Origin: Pseudomonadota bacterium
GTDB lineage: Bacteria > Pseudomonadota > Alphaproteobacteria > Sphingomonadales > Sphingomonadaceae
Direction: 5' to 3'
DNA length: 6,304 nt
Assembly (NCBI GenBank): GCA_023386515.1
Contig: JAEWJQ010000126.1
Coordinates: 1 to 6,304, forward strand
Shown here: positions 1-6,304 of the stretch, in pieces
How the letters are laid out: each line of letters begins with the position of its first letter
How positions within the stretch are numbered: position 1 is the first letter of the stretch
Notes under the pieces: generated by a model
Told to the model about the DNA's origin: nothing
What the model saw: only the letters and a program-made list of their open reading frames with translations
The model's database searches: none
Made by a program: the position numbers and the translations under genes

Positions 1-596
1 CATCGGTCGTGCCGCGCCAGAAGATAATCGAGGTTCGCCTTCACGCCAGGCCAATCGCGGTCAAGGATCGAATAGACGACGGTGTCGCGCAGCCGCCCGT
101 TCGCCATCTGCTGATGGCCGCGCAGCACGCCGTCTTTCTTGGCGCCGAGCCGTTCTATTGCCCGCTGGCTGCGCAGGTTGAGCGCATCGGTGCGAATCTG
201 CACGCACTGACAGGCGAGCGTCTCGAAGGCGTGGGTCAGCAGCATTAGCTTCGCCTCGGTGTTGACGCCGGTGCGCTGCACCGCCTTGGCGTAGAAGGTG
301 CCGCCGATCTCCAGCCGGCGATGGCCCGGATGCATCCGCATCAGCCGCGTCGTGCCGACGACCTGCCCGTCGGGCGTCTCCACCGCGAACAGGCGTGCGC
401 GGCCGTAATCCTGTTCGGCCGACGCCGCCGCCCACCAGCGGTCCGGCGTCTTCATCATCGCGACATTGGCGTAGAAGATGTCCCACAGGTCGCCGACCCG
501 CGCGACCTCGACCAACGCCGGCAGGTCGGCCTCGACCAGCGGGCGTAGCGTGACATGGCGGCCGACCAGGGTCGGCGTGTCACGCCAACCGGTCAC
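1..596 (-). CDS. GNAT family N-acetyltransferase (RimJ/RimL-like), 3' end at or beyond window edge
   Basis: Reading the minus strand from a GTG at 594-596 gives 198 codons with no stop. The protein looks like a GNAT of the RimJ/RimL (Acetyltransf_3) type, which moves an acetyl group from acetyl-CoA to an amine; the substrate cannot be told. The N-terminus (about residues 11-24, [10 protein letters not shown] then VEAD) is the usual first strand of this family. Residues 98-114 include [14 protein letters not shown], in the place of the acetyl-CoA-binding R/Q-x-x-G-x-G/A loop but with V-N after the glycine. Residues 140-158 ([19 protein letters not shown]) match the conserved C-terminal helix and strand. 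The GTG was chosen because it overlaps the lolD stop by 4 nt (GTGA) and leaves a normal N-terminus, although no clear Shine-Dalgarno precedes it. The last two bases read TG after CGA, so a TGA stop just outside the window is plausible and would give the usual family length. The minus-strand ATG at 1-3 could then start an overlapping next gene. In many alphaproteobacteria lolD is followed by dnaE, so dnaE may lie downstream (inference). Confidence 0.88.
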   Translation of the reverse strand, partial: MTGWRDTPTLVGRHVTLRPLVEADLPALVEVARVGDLWDIFYANVAMMKTPDRWWAAASAEQDYGRARLFAVETPDGQVVGTTRLMRMHPGHRRLEIGGTFYAKAVQRTGVNTEAKLMLLTHAFETLACQCVQIRTDALNLRSQRAIERLGAKKDGVLRGHQQMANGRLRDTVVYSILDRDWPGVKANLDYLLARHDR

Positions 597-1267
597 GACA
601 GGACGCCGTCGTGCAGGCGTACGACGCGGTCCATCTTCTGCGCCAGCCGCTCGTTGTGCGTCGCGATCAGTGCCGCCGAACCCTCGCCGCGGACCAGCCG
701 CAGGAATTCGGCGAGAACGACGTTGGCGGTCGATTCGTCGAGATTCCCGGTCGGCTCGTCGGCCAGCACCAGCATCGGCCGGTTGGCGAGCGCGCGGGCG
801 ACGGCGACGCGCTGCTGCTCGCCGCCCGACAATTGGCTGGGCCGGTGGGTCAGGCGTTGGCCAAGGCCGAGCGCGGTCAGCAGCCCGGCGGCGCGCGTCT
901 CCGCGGCACTACGCTCGGCGCCCTGGATGAGCTGCGGCAGCACGACGTTCTCGGTGGCGTTGAAGTCGGGCAGGAGGTGGTGGAATTGATAGACGAAGCC
1001 CAAACGGTCGCGGCGCATCACGGTGCGGCCGTGCGCGTCGAGGCTCGCGGCCTCCTCGCCGCCGATCCGGATCGAGCCTTCGAACCCGCCCTCGAGCAGG
1101 CCGACCGCCTGCAGCAGGGTGGACTTGCCCGATCCCGACGGCCCGACCAGCGCGACGATCTCGCCGGGGCCGACCGACAGCTCGACGCCGCGCAGCACGT
1201 CAATCGTGTGGCCGCCCTGGGTGAAGCTGCGCGTCAGGCCGCGGGTCTGGAGAACGGCGTCATTCAT
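593..1267 (-). CDS. lolD: LolD, ATP-binding subunit of the lipoprotein-releasing ABC transporter
   Basis: This 224-aa protein is a complete ABC ATPase of the LolD/MacB-type group. Visible motifs in order are Walker [10 protein letters not shown] at 42-50, the Q-loop around Q94 in [11 protein letters not shown], the signature LSGGEQQR at 146-153, Walker B MLVLADEP at 165-172 with catalytic Glu171, the D-loop GNLD at 174-177, and the switch His204 in IATHN. The [11 protein letters not shown] stretch and the adjacent lolC identify it as LolD rather than FtsE or MacB. It hydrolyses ATP on the cytoplasmic face of the inner membrane and drives release of mature outer-membrane lipoproteins to the periplasmic carrier LolA. 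Its ATG overlaps the end of lolC by 8 nt, and its TGA overlaps the GTG of the acetyltransferase. Translation of all three is therefore probably coupled, and no internal promoter is needed. Length and motifs are normal and nothing is missing. Confidence 0.97.
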   Translation of the reverse strand: MNDAVLQTRGLTRSFTQGGHTIDVLRGVELSVGPGEIVALVGPSGSGKSTLLQAVGLLEGGFEGSIRIGGEEAASLDAHGRTVMRRDRLGFVYQFHHLLPDFNATENVVLPQLIQGAERSAAETRAAGLLTALGLGQRLTHRPSQLSGGEQQRVAVARALANRPMLVLADEPTGNLDESTANVVLAEFLRLVRGEGSAALIATHNERLAQKMDRVVRLHDGVLS

Positions 1268-2504
1268 AGCGCAGCACCTGTACGGGGTCGGTGCTCGCCG
1301 CCTTCCACGCCGGATAGAGGGTGGCGAGGAAGCTGAAGCCCAACGCCATGACGGTGATGACGACGATCTCGACCGGGTCGGGCTTGGACGGCAATTCCGT
1401 CAGATAGCGGATCGACGGATCCCACAGATTCTGGCCGGTGACGAACTGGACGAAATTGACCACCGCTTGGCGGTAGAACAGGAACACCGCGCCGAGGATC
1501 AGGCCGGCGACCGTGCCGAGCGCGCCGATGATCGTGCCGACGGTGACGAAGATGCGCATCATCCCGGCCCGCGTCGCACCCATGGTGCGCAGGATCGCGA
1601 TGTCGCGCGTCTTGGCGCGGACCAGCATGATCAGCGACGATAGGATGTTGAACACCGCGACCAGGATGATGATCGACAGCACGGTGAACATCGCGACGCG
1701 CTCGACCTCCAGCGCCTGGAACAGCTGCGCATTCATCGACCGCCAGTCCTGGATGATCGCACCCGGCGGCAGCTTGTCGGCGAGCGGGGCGAGGATCGGC
1801 CCGACTCGGTCGGCATCGACGGTCTGCAATTCGATCATGCCGATCGCATCGCCCATCAGCAGCAGCGTCTGCGCGTCCTGGATCGGCATCATCACGAACT
1901 GCTTGTCGTAATCGTACAGGCCGATCTCGAAGATCGCACCGACGCGGTAGTTGACGATCCGCGGTACGGTGCCGAACGGCGTCGTCTGTCCCTGCGGGTT
2001 GAACAGCTGGATCTCGCTGCCGACGCTCGCCCCCAGCGCCTCGGCGAGGCGGGAACCGATGGCGATCCGCCCGCTTCCCGGCGTCACCGAGGCGAGCGAA
2101 CCCATCACGATCTTCTTGCCGATCACGTCCTGCACGTCGTTCATCCGCACGCCGCGCACCAGCACCGCCTCGGCACGGCCGTTGTAGGTCGCGGCGAGCG
2201 GCTGTTCGATCAGCGGCACCGCGCTGGTCACGCCCGGCGTCGCGCGCGCCTGTCGGACGATGTCCTGCCAATCGGGCAGGCGGCCGCCGACGCTCTGGAT
2301 CACGGCATGGCCGTTGAGGCCGACGATCTTGTCGAACAGCTCCGCCCGGAAGCCGTTCATCACGCTCATCACGATGACGAGCGCGGCGACGCCGAGCATC
2401 ACCGCAACGAGGCTGATCGAGGCGACGAGGAAGATGAACGCCTCGCCCTTGCCCGGCAGCAGGTAGCGGCGGGCGATCATCCGTTCATAGCGCGAGAGGA
2501 TCAT
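1260..2504 (-). CDS. lolC: LolC/LolE-type permease of the lipoprotein-releasing ABC transporter
   Basis: This 414-aa inner-membrane protein partners LolD to extract lipoproteins from the inner membrane. It has the family layout: a cytoplasmic N-terminus ([14 protein letters not shown]), TM1 at about 22-50, a periplasmic domain at about 51-268, then TM2 at about 270-296, TM3 at about 316-345 and TM4 at about 378-398. The cytoplasmic loop [15 protein letters not shown] (297-311) contacts the ATPase, and the C-terminus ([18 protein letters not shown]) is typical of the FtsX/LolCE family. Residues 169-183 ([15 protein letters not shown]) lie where LolC carries its Hook for LolA. Alphaproteobacteria often have a single permease of this type, sometimes called LolF and thought to act as a homodimer, so the C or E label is nominal. 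I start at 2504 because the family begins with [18 protein letters not shown] sequence. The frame stays open upstream to 2696, but those 64 codons read as low-complexity, Arg-rich sequence with no recognisable homology. The Shine-Dalgarno is weak. Confidence 0.95.
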   Translation of the reverse strand: MILSRYERMIARRYLLPGKGEAFIFLVASISLVAVMLGVAALVIVMSVMNGFRAELFDKIVGLNGHAVIQSVGGRLPDWQDIVRQARATPGVTSAVPLIEQPLAATYNGRAEAVLVRGVRMNDVQDVIGKKIVMGSLASVTPGSGRIAIGSRLAEALGASVGSEIQLFNPQGQTTPFGTVPRIVNYRVGAIFEIGLYDYDKQFVMMPIQDAQTLLLMGDAIGMIELQTVDADRVGPILAPLADKLPPGAIIQDWRSMNAQLFQALEVERVAMFTVLSIIILVAVFNILSSLIMLVRAKTRDIAILRTMGATRAGMMRIFVTVGTIIGALGTVAGLILGAVFLFYRQAVVNFVQFVTGQNLWDPSIRYLTELPSKPDPVEIVVITVMALGFSFLATLYPAWKAASTDPVQVLRYE

Positions 2505-2636
2505 GGCGCGAGCCTGTAAGCGGGCCCGGCGGTGCGCGCAACGAGATGTTGCGGAATCGTCACAGGGCAGGCGCAATCGTGATGCGGGCGTGACATAGCC
2601 GATGACAAAGCCCGGCCCATGCCATAGCAGAAACTC

Positions 2637-2776
2637 ATCTGAGACACAGGCAACGGCCGTGGTTCGGGGACGACATCGGGACGACGCAGCGAACACGCGC
2701 GATCGGCCTGAAGACCAAGGGGGCTGACGAGTTTCTCGTCACGCAGGCGCCCGGATCGGCAACGGTCCGGGCGTTT
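2637..2776 (+). ncRNA. Candidate structured small RNA (unassigned)
   Basis: On the plus strand three consecutive foldable elements precede short T tracts. The first is a long interrupted hairpin in which 2655-2659 (GGCCG) pairs with 2704-2708 (CGGCC) and 2662-2666 (GTTCG) pairs with 2690-2694 (CGAAC). Its loop contains GGGACGAC twice (2667-2674 and 2678-2685). The second is a perfect 7-bp stem with a TTT loop at 2725-2741. The third is a terminator-like stem at 2748-2773 followed by TTTGCCGTTT. No plus-strand protein gene ends here, so the terminator has no other obvious client. The 5' end is a guess, based on a poor promoter-like pair (ATGACA at 2602-2607, 17 bases, TAGCAG at 2625-2630). I compared it loosely with 6S and SRP RNA and could not assign it to either. 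It might instead be a structured leader on the opposite strand, upstream of lolC. Confidence 0.3.
2748..2776 (+). terminator. Probable rho-independent terminator
   Basis: CGCCCGGA (2748-2755) pairs perfectly with TCCGGGCG (2766-2773) across a 10-base loop, and is followed by TTT and, after GCCG, another TTT. The T tract falls only on the plus-strand side, so it would stop rightward transcription. It shares the sequence GGTCCGGGCG with the terminator after ibpA. The T tract is short and broken, so efficiency is uncertain. Confidence 0.5.
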
Positions 2777-2851
2777 GCCGTTTGGGGGCCGCCCTCCCCG
2801 CCGCGGCCGAGCCGGGCAAAGAGCGGGAGCTTCCAAATCGCGCCCCTTGTC

Positions 2852-2871
2852 CGGCTGATCCGGATTAGCCG
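2852..2871. repeat. 20-bp near-perfect palindrome
   Basis: The sequence from 2852 to 2871 (CGGCTGATCC followed by GGATTAGCCG) is self-complementary except for one symmetric pair, G2857 against T2866. It has no loop, so it looks more like a dyad that could bind a dimeric protein than a terminator. It sits 134 bases beyond the receptor stop and far from any called start. No regulator family is recognised from the sequence, and chance formation in GC-rich DNA cannot be excluded. Confidence 0.4.
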
Positions 2872-2969
2872 ATCCATTCTGAACGATCGCCTAACGTGGC
2901 GCGGCCATTGTATTTTCCAGCGGCGTCTGCCGAGGCCGCGGACGGCAACCGCCCCTTCCCGACCTCGGC

Positions 2970-2994
2970 CGGCACCACGCGTCGTGCGGTGCCG
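2970..2994 (-). terminator. Stem-loop downstream of the TonB-dependent receptor gene, possible weak terminator
   Basis: Ten bases past the receptor stop codon, on the minus strand, CGGCACCGC pairs with GCGTGGTGCCG-side bases. This forms a 9-bp stem with one G-T pair and a 7-base loop (2970-2994). No T run follows on the minus strand, so it is not a standard intrinsic terminator. It may protect the mRNA 3' end or assist another form of termination. Confidence 0.35.
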
Positions 2995-3004
2995 ATCGCT
3001 CTGC

Positions 3005-5470
<2,466 letters not shown>

Positions 5471-5476
5471 GCAGGA

Positions 5477-5482
5477 CCCCTT
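5477..5482 (-). promoter_or_regulatory. Shine-Dalgarno of the TonB-dependent receptor gene
   Basis: The minus strand reads AAGGGG, 6 nt before the ATG at 5468-5470. It fixes this start codon. The reading frame upstream contains no ATG, GTG or TTG before an in-frame TGA, which rules out a longer signal peptide. Confidence 0.7.
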
Positions 5483-5581
5483 TATCGTTCGCCGGCAACG
5501 TCCACTGGTTCACTAGGCGATCAAAGAAGGACTTGCTTGTCCGGGACATAGCCCGGCTTGCCGGTCAGCGGCGCCGGCTCC

Positions 5582-5609
5582 CTTGAAAAGGGCCGAAGCC
5601 TTCCCAAAT
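5582..5609 (+). promoter_or_regulatory. Sigma-32 (RpoH)-like heat-shock promoter of ibpA
   Basis: CTTGAAA (5582-5588) matches the sigma-32 -35 consensus exactly. After 13 bases comes TCCCAAAT (5602-5609), which fits the -10 consensus CCCCATNT at five of its seven defined positions. The predicted transcript would begin near 5615-5617, just at the first leader hairpin, and would leave a 5' leader of about 86 nt. Small heat-shock genes are classic RpoH targets, so position and target agree. No transcription start has been measured here. Confidence 0.6.
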
Positions 5610-5615
5610 CCGGGA

Positions 5616-5704
5616 TGCACGGGGCCGATACGGACCGTGCAGAGGTGCCGCGCAAGAGCGGGCGCCGAACACATCAACTCGCTTCTTTCGGAGGATTTGA
5701 CATG
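5616..5704 (+). promoter_or_regulatory. ROSE-like RNA thermometer in the ibpA leader
   Basis: The predicted leader folds into three hairpins. The first pairs TGCACGG (5616-5622) with CCGTGCA (5635-5641). The second pairs GGTGCC (5644-5649) with GGCGCC (5661-5666), plus inner CGC (5651-5653) with GCG (5658-5660). The third pairs TCAA (5674-5677) with TTGA (5697-5700). Inside it UCGCUUC (5679-5685) faces GGAGGA (5690-5695) across a UUUC loop, leaving G5681 unpaired. ROSE elements before alphaproteobacterial small heat-shock genes are known for a final hairpin with U-U/C-G-C-U opposite the Shine-Dalgarno AGGA and a special G in that position, and this leader fits that pattern. At low temperature the ribosome site would be hidden, and heating would open it. 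The fold is drawn by hand, not computed. Confidence 0.65.
5690..5695 (+). promoter_or_regulatory. Shine-Dalgarno of ibpA, predicted to be sequestered
   Basis: GGAGGA lies 6 nt before the ATG at 5702 and is the strongest ribosome-binding site in the window. It selects this start over an in-frame ATG at 5558, which would lie upstream of the promoter. It forms the 3' arm of the ROSE-like final hairpin. Confidence 0.85.
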
Positions 5705-6172
5705 CGACTCGACCTGACCCCCTATCGCCGCTCGACAATCGGTTTCGACCGTCTGTTCGACCTGCTCGAGGCCAATGCCCGCAGCAATGCGGCGGAAAAC
5801 TATCCCCCCTTCAATCTCGAGCGGATCGCCGACGATCGCTATCGCATCACGCTGGCGGTGGCCGGCTTCACTCGCGACGAGATCGAGATCACCGCGCAGC
5901 AGAACCTGCTGCTCGTCGCCGGCAAGAAGGATGACAAGGCGGCCAACGCCAACTTCCTGCACGTTGGCATCGCGAATCGCAGCTTCGAACGTCGCTTCGA
6001 ACTCGCCGACTTCGTCTTCGTCGAGGATGCCCGTCTCAACGACGGTCTGCTCGTCATCGACCTGGTCCGCGAAGTCCCCGAGGCGATGAAGCCGAAGAGC
6101 ATCGCGATCAAGACGGGCGCGCCGCTCGCCGCCGTCGAGAACCAGACCGAGGCGACGCAGCAGGCCGCGTAA
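5702..6172 (+). CDS. ibpA: IbpA-like small heat-shock protein (Hsp20 family)
   Basis: This 156-aa cytoplasmic holdase binds unfolding proteins during heat stress and passes them to DnaK/ClpB without using ATP. It closely resembles E. coli IbpA. The N-terminus has DLTPYRRSTIGFDRLFDLLE (4-23, compare SAIGFDRLF in IbpA). The alpha-crystallin domain spans about 36-127, with YPPFNLE, RITLAVAGF and EIEITAQQNLL. Near its end come GIANRSFERRFEL (89-101) and the GLL-containing strand NDGLLVIDL (113-121). The C-terminal tail carries I-A-I (134-136), the I-x-I motif that links subunits into oligomers. The remaining 20 residues (Ala/Gln/Glu-rich) form a tail longer than in E. coli IbpA. It is transcribed away from the receptor gene and appears to be a single-gene unit with its own promoter, leader and terminator. 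Bradyrhizobium homologues are called HspA-type. Confidence 0.95.
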   Translation: MRLDLTPYRRSTIGFDRLFDLLEANARSNAAENYPPFNLERIADDRYRITLAVAGFTRDEIEITAQQNLLLVAGKKDDKAANANFLHVGIANRSFERRFELADFVFVEDARLNDGLLVIDLVREVPEAMKPKSIAIKTGAPLAAVENQTEATQQAA

Positions 6173-6179
6173 CACGGAT

Positions 6180-6210
6180 CGACGTCTGTAGCTCCCTTTT
6201 CCAGACGTCG
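6180..6210. other. Perfect 9-bp stem-loop after ibpA
   Basis: CGACGTCTG (6180-6188) pairs exactly with CAGACGTCG (6202-6210) across a 13-base loop containing CCCTTTTC. It begins 8 bases after the ibpA stop. No T run follows directly, so alone it is a poor terminator. It may stabilise the mRNA 3' end together with the following hairpin. Confidence 0.5.
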
Positions 6211-6213
6211 TGG

Positions 6214-6252
6214 GGCGTCCGGGCCGACGGGTCCGGGCGCCTTCTTGCTATT
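6214..6252 (+). terminator. Rho-independent terminator of ibpA
   Basis: GGCGTCCGG (6214-6222) pairs with CCGGGCGCC (6233-6241), 9 bp with one G-T pair and a 10-base loop. It is followed by TTCTTGCTATT, a T-rich stretch. It lies about 40 bases past the ibpA stop and is oriented to end that transcript. Confidence 0.7.
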
Positions 6253-6304
6253 CCCGGCAAGGGAGGGCAGCCGCCTGCGGCCGCGTGAGAGCGGGGGGCG
6301 AACC

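Larger units (their letters stand above)
2505..3004. other. 500-base intergenic region without a convincing protein gene
   Basis: The gap lies between the lolC start and the receptor stop, both on the minus strand. Open frames of 70-170 codons cross it on both strands, but they are rich in Arg, Pro and Ala with no recognisable domain or good ribosome-binding site. In this GC content they are best read as chance frames. What can be seen instead is a plus-strand hairpin series ending at about 2776, a 20-bp near-palindrome at 2852-2871, and a stem-loop at 2970-2994 beside the receptor stop. The lolC promoter should lie in the first 150 bases or so, but I found no hexamer pair good enough to call. 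In several related genomes a different gene (such as proS) precedes lolC; none is present here. Confidence 0.6.

Noticed and set aside
611..1336. A 241-codon plus-strand frame opposite lolD
   Set aside because: It lies fully antisense to a motif-complete LolD and shows no domain of its own.
1264..2271. A 335-codon minus-strand frame within lolC
   Set aside because: It is an out-of-frame shadow of lolC, full of Arg/Asp/Ala repeats and without membrane segments or motifs.
2505..2696. A 64-codon N-terminal extension of lolC in the same frame
   Set aside because: Family members start at the [18 protein letters not shown] sequence. The extension is Arg/Ser/Ala-rich, with no homology seen and no ribosome-binding site.
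2637..2776. Assignment of the structured region as 6S or SRP RNA
   Set aside because: The closing stem expected for 6S is not found, and the conserved SRP tetraloop region is missing. The similarity is only superficial.
2635..2877. An 80-codon minus-strand frame in the intergenic region as a small gene
   Set aside because: It has no convincing Shine-Dalgarno or recognisable fold, and it overlaps the hairpin series and the palindrome, which suggest noncoding sequence.
5541..5578. Hairpins CCGGG/CCCGG (5541-5556) and GCCGG/CCGGC (5560-5578) as a terminator or operator between the divergent genes
   Set aside because: The stems are only 5 bp, are common in GC-rich DNA, have no T tract on either strand, and end no gene.
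5558..5701. An upstream ATG extending ibpA by 48 residues
   Set aside because: The extension would cover the predicted promoter and leader and does not match the family. The strong GGAGGA site and the IbpA-like N-terminus support the ATG at 5702.

Overview
This is a GC-rich window (roughly 65% by eye). Its gene content and protein style suggest an alphaproteobacterium, most likely of the Sphingomonadales. Three things point that way: a lolC-lolD pair with only one type of permease gene, a large TonB-dependent receptor typical of sphingomonads, and an IbpA-like small heat-shock gene with an RNA-thermometer-like leader. The taxonomic call is an inference from protein families; no rRNA or marker gene is present.

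Layout. Positions 1-2504 hold a tightly packed minus-strand operon, read from right to left. It runs lolC (lipoprotein-release permease), lolD (its ATPase, overlapping lolC by 8 nt), then a GNAT acetyltransferase with a GTG start (overlapping lolD by 4 nt), which leaves the window at base 1. Positions 2505-3004 are a 500-base gap without a convincing protein gene. The gap contains a plus-strand series of hairpins ending in a terminator-like stem and short T tracts (a candidate small RNA), a near-perfect 20-bp palindrome, and a hairpin just beyond the receptor stop codon. Positions 3005-5470 encode one intact minus-strand TonB-dependent outer-membrane receptor of 821 aa. Positions 5471-5701 are a divergent intergenic region. 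Positions 5702-6172 encode an IbpA/Hsp20 chaperone on the plus strand, followed by two tandem hairpins, the second of which looks like an intrinsic terminator.

How the parts work together. LolC and LolD form the inner-membrane ABC machine that releases lipoproteins for transport to the outer membrane, and the acetyltransferase is probably co-translated with them. The receptor is a separate outer-membrane import gene with no linked transporter or regulator that would show its substrate. The most informative regulatory region precedes ibpA. It has a sigma-32-like promoter, a predicted leader of about 86 nt with two GC-rich hairpins, and a last hairpin in which a UCGCU motif faces the Shine-Dalgarno AGGA with one extra G. 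That is the hallmark arrangement of ROSE-type RNA thermometers, so heat control at both transcription and translation is the natural reading.

No CRISPR array, tRNA, rRNA, insertion sequence or phage gene is visible. The window looks like ordinary chromosomal core plus one nutrient receptor. The candidates for something less described are the ROSE-like leader and the unassigned structured RNA.
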